Positions 16,392 through 23,533 of a stretch of 32,446 bases of DNA are shown piece after piece (position 1 is the stretch's first letter; every line of letters starts with the position of its first letter). The notes below the pieces were generated by a model. It saw only the letters and a program-made list of their open reading frames with translations. It searched no databases and was not told where the DNA came from. A program made the position numbers and the translations under genes. Source of the DNA: Bacillota bacterium (GTDB lineage: Bacteria; Bacillota; Clostridia; Christensenellales; Aristaeellaceae); the NCBI GenBank assembly GCA_023402355.1, contig JAEXCG010000138.1, positions 1 to 32,446 on the forward strand, given 5' to 3'.

Positions 16392-17273
16392 TCATTTCCC
16401 CTCCAGCGCCAGCCCTCGCCTGTAGCGCCCCGGCGTCATGTGGTTCATCTCCTTGAAGCGCTGAATGAAGTAACTGGCCGTCGAAAAGCCCGTCTGCATC
16501 GCGATCTCCGTGGTCGAAAGGTCGGTCGTCAGCAGCAGAAACATGGCCTTCTTGAGGCGCACCTGCGTGAGCGTCTGCGCAAAGCCGCGCTGCGCGTACT
16601 GCGAAAAGAACCGCGAAAAGGACGTGTACGACATGTCGCAGTAGCGCGCGGCGTCGCGCATGGTGATCTCCTGCGCGTAGTTGTTTTCGATGAACGTGAA
16701 CGCGCGCTCGAGCAGCCGCGCCGCCGTGTCGCTGAGCGCCTCCACCTCGTTGTTCTCGTGCCAGCGGCGCAAAATCCAGACAAAAAGCCGGCCGATGCCC
16801 GCGCGCGCCGCGAGCGTATAGCCGTATCGGCGCTGCGCAAATTCCTGATAAATTTCCAGCACAGTCCCGTCCATGCCTGCGGCCCGCATTTCCTCTCCCG
16901 AAAAGATCTTCTGGTGCGTCGCGCCAAAGCGCAGGTACGGCACGAGGGCGCCCAGCTCGTAAAGCGGCTGTTCGGCGCTGTAGAGCACCTCCGGCGCAAA
17001 TTTCAGCACGATATAGGCGTTTTCCCCCGGATCGACCGCCTGTGTATGGTGCGCCTCCATCGGATCGATGAGCGCCATGTCCCCGGGCGCGAGCCGAAAG
17101 GGCTGGCCGCCGATGCGAAGGCGAAAGGCCCCCTGCGTGCAGTACAGGATTTCAAAGCACTCGTGGATGTGCGCCTGCGCCACCGTCGCCCGCCCCGTGC
17201 GCCGCTGCAGGTTACAATCGTATAAATACTGCACGCTGTCCGCGGGCTTCCGCGTTTCGTGATAGATGCGCAC
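16392..17273 (-). CDS. AraC family transcriptional regulator with cupin sensor domain
   Basis: A 293-residue regulator. The N-terminal half is a cupin-type sensor (HIHECFEILYCTQGAF, FRLAPGDMALIDPMEAHHTQ). The C-terminal 100 residues hold the two AraC helix-turn-helix units: ITMRDAARYCDMSYTSFSRF and LSTTEIAMQTGFSTASYFIQ, then FKEMNHMTPGRYRR. It starts at GTG 17273, eight bases after GGAGG. Regulators of this layout usually sense sugars. It lies upstream of the importer genes on the same strand and divergent from two Gfo/Idh/MocA genes, so it probably controls both. The ligand is unknown. Confidence 0.9.
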   Translation of the reverse strand: MRIYHETRKPADSVQYLYDCNLQRRTGRATVAQAHIHECFEILYCTQGAFRLRIGGQPFRLAPGDMALIDPMEAHHTQAVDPGENAYIVLKFAPEVLYSAEQPLYELGALVPYLRFGATHQKIFSGEEMRAAGMDGTVLEIYQEFAQRRYGYTLAARAGIGRLFVWILRRWHENNEVEALSDTAARLLERAFTFIENNYAQEITMRDAARYCDMSYTSFSRFFSQYAQRGFAQTLTQVRLKKAMFLLLTTDLSTTEIAMQTGFSTASYFIQRFKEMNHMTPGRYRRGLALEGK

Positions 17274-17294
17274 GCCATTCCCCTCCGCAAAAAA

Positions 17295-17323
17295 TTGATA
17301 CTTTCAGCCAAAGTTATTATATC
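17295..17323 (+). promoter_or_regulatory. Candidate promoter of the Gfo/Idh/MocA operon
   Basis: TTGATA (17295-17300) and TATATC (17318-17323) are 17 bp apart. The -10 is imperfect and overlaps the AraC gene's -10 on the other strand, so the two promoters may compete. TTGATA and TATCAA (17320-17325) also form an inverted repeat. Confidence 0.45.
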
Positions 17324-17324
17324 A
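17316..17324 (-). promoter_or_regulatory. Extended -10 promoter of the AraC-type gene
   Basis: On the minus strand this reads TGATATAAT, a perfect TATAAT with the TG extension. No convincing -35 is seen. It lies 43 bases upstream of the GTG start. Confidence 0.6.
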
Positions 17325-17376
17325 AAGCCCGCCTGTTTGTGCTATCCTATACTCAAAAAAACGGGAGGTTTTTTCC

Positions 17377-18462
17377 ATGTCCAAGAGACTTCGTATCGGC
17401 ATCATCGGCTGCGGCGGCATCGCCAACGGCAAACATATGCCCTCCATCAAGGCGGTCGACCGCGCGGATATGGTCGCGTTCTGCGATCTCGTCCGTGAGC
17501 GGGCCGAAAAGGCCGCGAAGGAATACGGCACGCCCGACGCCAAGGTGTACACCGATTACAAGGAAATGCTGAAGGACCCGACGATCGACGTCGTGCACGT
17601 GCTGACCCCCAACCGCTCCCACGCGGAGCTCACCATCGACGCGCTGCACGCGGGCAAGCACGTCATGTGCGAAAAGCCCATGGCCAAGACGGCGGCCGAC
17701 GCGCGCCGCATGGTGGAAGCGGCCAAAGAGACCGGCAAGAAGCTGACCATCGGCTATCAGCACCGCCATAAGCCCGAAAGCCGCTTCCTCAAGAGCGTCA
17801 TCGAGCGCGGCGACCTGGGCGACATCTACTACGCCAAGGCGCTGGCCATCCGCCGCCGGGGCACGCCGAACTGGGGCGTCTTTCTCAACGAGTACGAGCA
17901 GGGCGGCGGTCCGCTGATCGACATCGGCACGCACTCCCTCGACCTCACGCTCTACCTCATGAACAACTACAAGCCGCGCATGGTCGTCGGCACCAAGTAC
18001 AAGAAGGTCGAGCATCCCGAGTGCGGCAACCCCTGGGGCGGCTGGGCGGAAGGCGCCAACACCCTGGAGGACGCGGCGTTCGGCTTCATCGTCATGGAAA
18101 ACGGCGCGACGATCACCCTGGACGCGACCTGGGCGCTCAACACCATCGAGCCCATTCCCGAGGGCAGCGTGCAGCTTTGCGGCTCCAAGGCGGGCGCGCA
18201 GATCAAGAACGGCCTTTCCATCAACAAGGCGGAGTTTGACCGCCTGATCGAGGTCAAGCCGGACATGGCGGCGGGCGGCGTCGCGTTCTACGACGGCGTA
18301 AAGGAAACCCCCGGCATCACCGAGCAGCGCCGCTGGATCGACGCGCTGGAAAACGACACCGACCCCGTCGTGTTGCCGGAGCAGGCCTGCGTCGTCTCCG
18401 AAATCCTCGAGGCGATTTACACCTCCGCCAAGACGGGCGAACCCGTGTATTTTAACAAGTAA
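17377..18462 (+). CDS. Gfo/Idh/MocA family NAD(P)-dependent oxidoreductase
   Basis: A 361-residue cytoplasmic dehydrogenase starting at ATG 17377 behind GGGAGG. The Rossmann motif GIIGCGGIANGKHM lies at residues 8-21, and the family's CEKPMAKT lysine-proline motif near residue 100. The C-terminal substrate domain follows, with GGGPLIDIGTHSLDL, where the His is the usual catalytic-site residue. Members oxidise or reduce sugars, inositols and related cyclic polyols with NAD(P). It is the first of two family members in a row, divergent from a cupin-AraC regulator, which suggests carbohydrate catabolism. The exact substrate cannot be read from sequence. Confidence 0.9.
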   Translation: MSKRLRIGIIGCGGIANGKHMPSIKAVDRADMVAFCDLVRERAEKAAKEYGTPDAKVYTDYKEMLKDPTIDVVHVLTPNRSHAELTIDALHAGKHVMCEKPMAKTAADARRMVEAAKETGKKLTIGYQHRHKPESRFLKSVIERGDLGDIYYAKALAIRRRGTPNWGVFLNEYEQGGGPLIDIGTHSLDLTLYLMNNYKPRMVVGTKYKKVEHPECGNPWGGWAEGANTLEDAAFGFIVMENGATITLDATWALNTIEPIPEGSVQLCGSKAGAQIKNGLSINKAEFDRLIEVKPDMAAGGVAFYDGVKETPGITEQRRWIDALENDTDPVVLPEQACVVSEILEAIYTSAKTGEPVYFNK

Positions 18463-18476
18463 GGGAGGGCGTAAGC

Positions 18477-19445
18477 ATGCTTAAGGTTGCGCTCATCAGC
18501 AAGTGGCACGTGCACGCCAGGGACTATGCCCGCGAGCTCTCCTCCACGCCCGGCTGCGAAATCGCCGGCGTATGGGATGAGGACGCGGCGGTCTGCAAGG
18601 CCTGGGCCGAGGAGCTCGGCTGCCGCGCCTACGAAAGCTACGAGGCGGTGCTCGCCGACCCGCAGATCGGCGGCGTATCCATCACCACCTCCACCAACCT
18701 GCACCCGGACATCATCATCCGCGCCTGCGACGCGGGCAAGGCCGTGTTCACGGAAAAGGTGCTCGCGCTCAAGACCGAGGACGCGCTGCGCATTCAGGAG
18801 GCCGTGCGCCGCAACGGCACGCGCTTTGTCATCTCCTTCCCCCACAAGTGCAATCCGGCGATCCTGCGCGCCAAGCAGATGGTCGATGCGGGCGAGTTGG
18901 GTCAGGTGACCTACGCCCGCGTGCGCAACGTGCACAACGGCAGCATCGCCGACTGGCTGCCCCCGCACTTCTACGACCGCACGCTCTGCGGCGGCGGCGC
19001 AATGATCGATTTGGGCGCGCACCCGATGTACACGCTGTGCTGGCTGCTGGGAGAGCCCCTCTCTGTACAGTCCACCTTTACCAGCTTCACGAACCGTCCG
19101 GTCGAGGACAACGCGGTCAGCGTGCTGACCTTCCCCAAGGGCGTCATCGGCGTTTCGGAGACGGGCTTCGTTTCCCAGAGCAATCCCTATACGCTGGAGA
19201 TCAGCGGCACGAAGGGCGCGCTTATGGTGCACGGCACGCTTCAGGCCTGCTGTGAAGCGACCGGCGGCGAATGGAAGGAAATCACCGACCTGCCGGAGAA
19301 GCCGGAGCTGCCTGTACGCCAGTGGGTCAAGGCCGTAAACGAGGGCTACGACCTGCCGGAGTATGGCATCGAGCAGGCCGTGCTGCTCACCCGCGTGATG
19401 GAGGCGGCCTACCGGCCCGAAGCGGCGCAGGGCGCCAAGCTGTAA
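18477..19445 (+). CDS. Gfo/Idh/MocA family protein with altered cofactor motif
   Basis: A 322-residue paralogue starting at ATG 18477, 14 bases after the preceding stop, behind AAGGGAGG. The overall fold is clear (DAGKAVFTEKVLALKTEDAL, GGGAMIDLGAHPMYTLCWLL). However, the N-terminal glycine-rich motif is replaced by VALISKWHVHARDYA, and the usual EKP is EKV. The histidine of the GAHP segment is kept. This looks like a distinct subfamily with an HVHA N-terminus, not a damaged gene, because the frame is intact and the rest is well conserved. It probably acts on the same pathway as its neighbour. Cofactor use is uncertain. Confidence 0.85.
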   Translation: MLKVALISKWHVHARDYARELSSTPGCEIAGVWDEDAAVCKAWAEELGCRAYESYEAVLADPQIGGVSITTSTNLHPDIIIRACDAGKAVFTEKVLALKTEDALRIQEAVRRNGTRFVISFPHKCNPAILRAKQMVDAGELGQVTYARVRNVHNGSIADWLPPHFYDRTLCGGGAMIDLGAHPMYTLCWLLGEPLSVQSTFTSFTNRPVEDNAVSVLTFPKGVIGVSETGFVSQSNPYTLEISGTKGALMVHGTLQACCEATGGEWKEITDLPEKPELPVRQWVKAVNEGYDLPEYGIEQAVLLTRVMEAAYRPEAAQGAKL

Positions 19446-19463
19446 AACCCGCGTAAATCGCTT

Positions 19464-19494
19464 GCGGATCGCCCTTGGGCGGTCCGCATTTTTT
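19464..19494 (+). terminator. Terminator after the Gfo/Idh/MocA pair
   Basis: A GC-rich stem (19464-19474 with 19477-19487, one G-U pair) is followed by six T. It lies 18 bases past the stop. Confidence 0.85.
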
Positions 19495-19533
19495 GACCCG
19501 CCGTTTCTCGGTATGGTATTTTGTACGTAGACA

Positions 19534-19542
19534 TGTTACAAT
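19534..19542 (+). promoter_or_regulatory. Extended -10 promoter of the PH-domain gene
   Basis: TGTTACAAT combines the TG extension with TACAAT (19537-19542). The -35 region is weak. The start codon lies about 50 bases downstream. Confidence 0.5.
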
Positions 19543-19594
19543 AAAGCCGTTCCAACGTCTTTCAGAAAAATCGGCGTTGCCGGGAGGTATATAC

Positions 19595-19981
19595 ATGGAT
19601 ACGCAATACCAGTGGCGTGACCGCAAGCGCACGCTTTTCGGGCTTCCCTGGTCCTTTACCGTATACAAGCTGACGGATGAAAAGCTGCTGATTGAGACGG
19701 GCTTTTTTAACAAGAAGGAAGAAGAGGTGCGCCTTTACCGAATTATGGACGTGACGCTGAAGCGCTCGCTGGGTGAGCGGCTTTTCGGTCTGGGTACCAT
19801 CCATTGCTGTTCGGCGGACAAATCGACGCCGGAGTTCGACATCAAGCGCGTCAAGCATTCCGCGCAGGTCAAAGAGATGCTTTCCGACATGGTGGAATCC
19901 CAGCGCGAACTCAAACGGGTGAGCAGCCGAGAGTTTATGCAATCCGGCGACGGCGGCGAGGACGAGGACAACCTGCTCTAA
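19595..19981 (+). CDS. Small PH-domain (bPH_2/DUF304-type) protein
   Basis: A 128-residue protein from ATG 19595, seven bases after GGGAGG. Longer readings from 19475 cross the preceding terminator and are rejected. The core resembles bacterial PH domains: TVYKLTDEKLLIETGFFNKK, then EEVRLYRIMDVTLKRSLGER, then GLGTIHCCSADKS and FDIKRVKHSAQVKEMLSDMV. There is no signal peptide or membrane segment, and the tail is acidic (GDGGEDEDN). Bacterial PH proteins are often membrane-associated or oligomeric, with mostly unknown roles. It is monocistronic and nothing nearby suggests a function. Confidence 0.8.
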   Translation: MDTQYQWRDRKRTLFGLPWSFTVYKLTDEKLLIETGFFNKKEEEVRLYRIMDVTLKRSLGERLFGLGTIHCCSADKSTPEFDIKRVKHSAQVKEMLSDMVESQRELKRVSSREFMQSGDGGEDEDNLL

Positions 19982-19982
19982 A

Positions 19983-20013
19983 TAAAATCAGGGAGGACAT
20001 CGCGCCTCCCTGA
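19983..20013 (-). terminator. Hairpin with T-rich tail on the minus strand
   Basis: A 9-bp stem (19988-19996 with 20005-20013) is followed on the minus strand by TTTATTT. It could back up termination of the ilvA transcript. On the plus strand it lies just after the PH-domain stop without a T run. Confidence 0.55.
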
Positions 20014-20018
20014 GCATT

Positions 20019-20244
20019 AAAAAAGTGGCCTGCGCCACTTTCAGATTGTTGACAAACCCATCGAAGGCAGAGAAACCAAAAGCCGTCTGCAAGACTGCAA
20101 TCGTATCGCCCGGCTTTGCCGGGTGGGCGGGGCTTTTTCCGGAGCAAAACGAAGTTTTGCGGAGCGAAAAAATCTCCCGTAATCTTGACAAAGTGGCGCA
20201 GATCACTTTGTCGACACGCTGAAAGTGGCCTGCGCCACTTTTTT
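20019..20244. repeat. Intergenic element with 38-bp terminal inverted repeats
   Basis: The ends 20019-20056 and 20207-20244 are inverted copies, matching at 31 of 38 positions. Each end contains the hairpin AAAGTGGC-CTGC-GCCACTTT. Further hairpins lie inside: 20109-20114 with 20118-20123, 20144-20150 with 20154-20160, and 20187-20195 with 20204-20212. No open frame with a ribosome site is seen, and no clear target-site duplication. The left hairpin has a T run on the minus strand and the right hairpin a T run on the plus strand. Each therefore terminates transcription that has already crossed the element. It resembles a MITE-like or REP-like dispersed repeat, but copies elsewhere cannot be checked here. 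Confidence 0.65.
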
Positions 20245-20272
20245 GCTTTTATATGGATATCTGTCGTTTTAA

Positions 20273-21472
20273 TCACGCCAGCAGCGAAAAGCCGTTGCGC
20301 TTGATCTCGCTGATGATGCGCTCCGCATGGTCGCGGTCCTGCGTCTCCACGGAGACCTCCAAAAGGGCGTGGTTGATGCCCAGCTCCACGCAGGAGCGGT
20401 CGTGGTGCACCTGAACGACGTTGCCGCCGCATTCCGCGATGATGCGCGAGGTCAGGGTGAGCTGGCCCGGCTTGTCCTCCATGACGACGCGCAGCTTGAT
20501 CATGCGTCCGGCCTTGAGCATGCCCTTCTCGATGATGCGCGAGAGCATCGTGACGTCGATGTTGCCGCCCGAAAGCACGGCCGCCACCTTGCCCTTGCAC
20601 TCGAACTTGTGCCCCATGATGGCCGCGACCGCCGCCGCGCCCGCACCCTCGGTCACGATCTTGCAGCGCTCCATGAGGTAGAGCACGGTTTGAGCGATCT
20701 CGTCGTCGTCCACAGCGACGATGTCGTCCAGGTACTTGTTGCAGATTTCAAACGTCTCGTCGCCCGGCGTCTTGACCGCGATGCCGTCGGCGATGGTCTT
20801 CGCGCTGTCGAGCGTGACGACGTGCCCCGCCTCGCGCGACGCCTTCATGCAGGCCGCGCCCGCCGCCTCCACGCCGATGACGCGGATGTTCGGGTGCAAA
20901 GACTTGACGGCCACCGCGATGCCCGCCGCGAGCCCGCCGCCGCCGATGGGCACGACGATGGCGTCGATATCCGGCATGTCGTCCACGATTTCAAGGCCGA
21001 TGGTGCCCTGCCCCGCGATGACCATGGGATCGTTGAAGGGATGGATGAACGTCGCGCCGCTCTCCTTTTGCAGCTTGCAGGCGTGCGCGAAGGCGTCGTC
21101 GTAGACGGTGCCGTGCAGCACGACGGTCGCCCCCAGCTCGCGCGTCGCCTTCACCTTGGCGATCGGCGCGCCCTCCGGCATGACGATGGTGGCGGGCACG
21201 CCGAACGTGCGCGCCGCCAGCGCGACGCCCTGCGCGTGGTTGCCCGCGGAGGAGGCGATGACGCCCGCCGCGCGCTCCTCCGGCGTCAGGCTGGCGATCT
21301 TGATGTAGGCGCCGCGCACCTTGAACGAGCCCGTATCCTGCAGGCTCTCCGACTTGAGGTAGACCTGATATTCCCCGTTGCTCAGCGGTTTGGAGGGAAC
21401 CAGATCCGTGCGGTGCACGACGCCTTTCAGGTGCTCGCGCGCCTCCAGCACCATACCCAATGAAACGTTCAT
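20273..21472 (-). CDS. ilvA: Threonine ammonia-lyase (threonine dehydratase) with ACT domain
   Basis: A 399-residue PLP enzyme converting L-threonine to 2-oxobutanoate and ammonia, the entry to isoleucine synthesis or threonine breakdown. PLP lysine K51 lies in GSFKVRGA, SAGNHAQG at 75-82, and the glycine-rich phosphate site GGGGLAAGIAVA near 176. A C-terminal ACT domain (about 325-399, LRVVMEDKPGQLTLTSRIIA) is present. This short, single-ACT form is typical of Firmicutes and of TdcB-like enzymes with an added ACT domain. It starts at ATG 21472 behind AAGGGAG, four bases after the methyltransferase stop, so the two are co-transcribed. No T-box or attenuator precedes it. Confidence 0.93.
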   Translation of the reverse strand: MNVSLGMVLEAREHLKGVVHRTDLVPSKPLSNGEYQVYLKSESLQDTGSFKVRGAYIKIASLTPEERAAGVIASSAGNHAQGVALAARTFGVPATIVMPEGAPIAKVKATRELGATVVLHGTVYDDAFAHACKLQKESGATFIHPFNDPMVIAGQGTIGLEIVDDMPDIDAIVVPIGGGGLAAGIAVAVKSLHPNIRVIGVEAAGAACMKASREAGHVVTLDSAKTIADGIAVKTPGDETFEICNKYLDDIVAVDDDEIAQTVLYLMERCKIVTEGAGAAAVAAIMGHKFECKGKVAAVLSGGNIDVTMLSRIIEKGMLKAGRMIKLRVVMEDKPGQLTLTSRIIAECGGNVVQVHHDRSCVELGINHALLEVSVETQDRDHAERIISEIKRNGFSLLA

Positions 21473-21476
21473 TCGT

Positions 21477-22262
21477 TTATCTCCCTTCGTCCGCGGGCCG
21501 CGTCAGCTCGTAGAGCATGATGCCCGCGGCAACTGCCGCGTTTAAAGATTCCGCGCCTCCGCGCATCGGCAGCTTCAGCCGGTGTGTGGCTACCCCGGAT
21601 ACCGCGTCCGACACGCCGCGCGCCTCGCTGCCGATGACGAGCACGAAGCGCTCGCCCACGTCCCTGCGCTGGTAAAAGGGCGAACCGGTAAGCTCGCTGG
21701 TGACGACCGAATAGCCCGCTTCCCGGTAAGACCGGAGCGACGATGAAAGCTCCGCCACGCGCAGCACAGGCACGCGAAAGATCGAGCCCATGGTCGCCCG
21801 AAGCACCTTGGGGCTGAACGCGTCCGCGCAGCCTTCGCCCAAGAGCGCGCCGTCAAACCCTGCGGCGTCCGCAGTTCGCAGGATCGTGCCTACATTGCCC
21901 GGGTCCTGCACGCCGTCCAGCGCCACCAGGCGCGCGCCCGAAAGGCGCTGCGGCGGCGCAGGCATGCGCACGCTGGCCAAAATGCCCTGGGGCGTCTTGG
22001 CGTCGCTGACGCTCTTGAGCACGTGCTCGGGCGCGCACAGCACCTGCGCGCCCGCGGCCTCCAGCTTGTCCAGCAGGGGCTTTAGGGCGTCTGCATGCGA
22101 AGCGTCCACCAGCACGGTTTGCACCTGCATGCCGTCCGCAGCCTCGCGCACCATCTTGACGCTCTCCACCAGAAAGCAGCCGGCTTCCTCCCGGCCCTTT
22201 TTCTGCGACAGCGCCTTGAGCGCGCGTATCCTATCATTCTGCGTGCTGGTGATTTCCTGCAT
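21477..22262 (-). CDS. TrmH/SpoU family RNA 2'-O-methyltransferase
   Basis: A 261-residue SAM-dependent methyltransferase. An N-terminal substrate-binding domain (SQKKGREEAGCFLVESVKMV) precedes the knotted SPOUT domain. Its three motifs are NVGTILRTADAAGFD (from 123), IGSEARGVSD (from 210) and LPMRGGAESLNAAVAAGIML (231-250), the last forming the trefoil knot and SAM site. Likely targets are ribose positions in 23S rRNA (RlmB-like), but tRNA cannot be excluded. It starts at ATG 22262 behind GGAGG. It lies downstream of rplT, a common position for this gene in Firmicutes, but is separated from it by a terminator. Confidence 0.9.
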   Translation of the reverse strand: MQEITSTQNDRIRALKALSQKKGREEAGCFLVESVKMVREAADGMQVQTVLVDASHADALKPLLDKLEAAGAQVLCAPEHVLKSVSDAKTPQGILASVRMPAPPQRLSGARLVALDGVQDPGNVGTILRTADAAGFDGALLGEGCADAFSPKVLRATMGSIFRVPVLRVAELSSSLRSYREAGYSVVTSELTGSPFYQRRDVGERFVLVIGSEARGVSDAVSGVATHRLKLPMRGGAESLNAAVAAGIMLYELTRPADEGR

Positions 22263-22296
22263 GCTCCATCCCTCCGCCCGGCGAGTGCTTTTTCCT

Positions 22297-22302
22297 ATTA
22301 TA
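22297..22302 (-). promoter_or_regulatory. -10 element for the TrmH-ilvA operon
   Basis: A perfect TATAAT on the minus strand lies 34 bases upstream of the start. The matching -35 position falls in the T run of the rplT terminator and is poor. Confidence 0.4.
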
Positions 22303-22319
22303 CATGCTTTCCTTCGTAT

Positions 22320-22355
22320 AAAAAAGCCCCTGTTTCGCTTTTTGTCGAAACAGGG
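22320..22355 (-). terminator. Terminator of infC-rpmI-rplT
   Basis: A 10-bp perfect stem (22346-22355 with 22328-22337), loop of eight, is followed on the minus strand by GC and six T, 15 bases past the rplT stop. Confidence 0.9.
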
Positions 22356-22369
22356 AATGCCTTTTTACA

Positions 22370-22720
22370 TTACGCCTTCTTGGCCAGCTCGACGATCTTC
22401 GCGAAAGCAGCCGCATCGTTCACGGCGAGGTCGGCCAGCATCTTGCGGTTGACCTCGATGTTCTGCTTCTTCAGGCCGTTGATGAAGGTGGAGTAGGACA
22501 TGCCGTTCATGCGGGCCGCCGCGTTGATACGGGAGATCCACAGGGTACGGAAGTCGCGCTTGCGCAGCTTGCGACCGATGTAGGCATAGCGCAGCGAACG
22601 GCGAACCTGCTCGCTCGCGGCACGGTACTGCTTGGACTTGGAGCCGTAGTAGCCCTTCGCCAGCTTCATGATCTTCCTGCGCTTCTTATGGGCGTTCACA
22701 GCCCCTTTAATTCTTGCCAT
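22370..22720 (-). CDS. rplT: 50S ribosomal protein L20
   Basis: A 116-residue basic protein with the L20 sequence throughout (MARIKGAVNAHKKRRKIMKL, AKGYYGSKSKQYRAASEQV, LWISRINAAARMNGMSYSTF). L20 is needed early in 50S assembly. In Firmicutes it also represses its own operon by binding the infC leader. It is the last gene of infC-rpmI-rplT, 30 bases after rpmI, with normal length and order. Confidence 0.98.
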   Translation of the reverse strand: MARIKGAVNAHKKRRKIMKLAKGYYGSKSKQYRAASEQVRRSLRYAYIGRKLRKRDFRTLWISRINAAARMNGMSYSTFINGLKKQNIEVNRKMLADLAVNDAAAFAKIVELAKKA

Positions 22721-22750
22721 GGTAATTCACTCCTTTGCTGGACGAAATGC

Positions 22751-22948
22751 TTACTTGTACGGGATGAGCTTCTTCATCGTCTTGGCTTCCGTTGCGGCGA
22801 CGTAGTCCGTCTTGCGCAGGTTGCGCTTACGCTTGGTGGACTTCTTGTTCAGGATGTGGCTCTTATAAGCCTTGGCGCGCTTGACGAGGCCGTTCTTGGT
22901 GAGAGACAGGCGTTTCGCCGCACCACGATGCGTTTTCTGCTTAGGCAT
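22751..22948 (-). CDS. rpmI: 50S ribosomal protein L35
   Basis: A 65-residue, strongly basic protein matching L35 from MPKQKTHRGAAKRL to MKKLIPYK. It is a component of the large subunit. It lies 24 bases after infC behind GGAGAGGAGG, in the standard position between infC and rplT. Confidence 0.98.
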   Translation of the reverse strand: MPKQKTHRGAAKRLSLTKNGLVKRAKAYKSHILNKKSTKRKRNLRKTDYVAATEAKTMKKLIPYK

Positions 22949-22972
22949 AATGGGGTCCTCCTCTCCGGTAAA

Positions 22973-23512
22973 TCACTCTTTAGGAGCCGTTTGCTTGGTT
23001 TCCTTTCCGGGGTCTTTGGGTGCGAGAATCATGATCATGTGACGCCCTTCGACCAGCGGCCTGCGCTCGACGACGGCGGCGTCCTTTACACGTTCCACGA
23101 AATCCTGCATCACGCGCACGCCGATCTCGGTGTGCGTAATCTGTCTGCCGCGAAAGCGAATCGATACCTTCACCTTATCCCCGTCGGAGAGGAAACGCAG
23201 CGCGTTCTTCGCCTTGGTCTGGATGTCGTTTTCCTCGATCGTGGCGGAGAGCTGAACCTCCTTCAGGGATACGACCTTTTGATTCTTGCGGATCTCGCGC
23301 TCGCGCTTGGATTGTTCGTAGCGGTACCTGTCGTAATCCATCAGCTTGCAAACCGGCGGCTTTGCGTTGGGTACGATCTTCACCAGGTCGAGCGCTGCCT
23401 GCTCTGCCAGTTCCAGCGCCTTGCGCGTCATCATGACGCCAAGCTGTTCGCCGTTTTGATCGATTACACGCACCTCGCGGTCGCGAATTCCCTCGTTGAT
23501 CATCAGATCCAT
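22973..23512 (-). CDS. infC: Translation initiation factor IF-3
   Basis: IF-3 binds the 30S subunit and checks start-codon pairing. The 179-residue reading from ATG 23512 contains the N-domain (INEGIRDREVRVIDQNGEQL) and C-domain (IRFRGRQITHTEIGVRVMQD, RPLVEGRHMIMILAPK). The frame is open far upstream, but that is leader RNA. The only strong ribosome site, AGGAGG at 23528-23533, lies 15 bases before ATG 23512, which is too far. It lies nine bases before an in-frame ATC at 23518. A non-standard AUC start would fit the known autoregulation of infC. Coordinates are given for the conventional ATG; the AUC start adds two residues. Confidence 0.92.
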   Translation of the reverse strand: MDLMINEGIRDREVRVIDQNGEQLGVMMTRKALELAEQAALDLVKIVPNAKPPVCKLMDYDRYRYEQSKREREIRKNQKVVSLKEVQLSATIEENDIQTKAKNALRFLSDGDKVKVSIRFRGRQITHTEIGVRVMQDFVERVKDAAVVERRPLVEGRHMIMILAPKDPGKETKQTAPKE

Positions 23513-23533
23513 GTTGATATCGATACACCTCCT

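Noticed and set aside
19988..20206. A 72-codon open frame on the minus strand inside the inverted-repeat element
   Set aside because: It has no ribosome site and runs through several hairpins. Chance openness is more likely than a gene.
20273..22369. T-box or attenuator upstream of the TrmH-ilvA operon
   Set aside because: The 107-base gap holds only the rplT terminator and a -10 element; no T-box sequence or leader-peptide signature is present.
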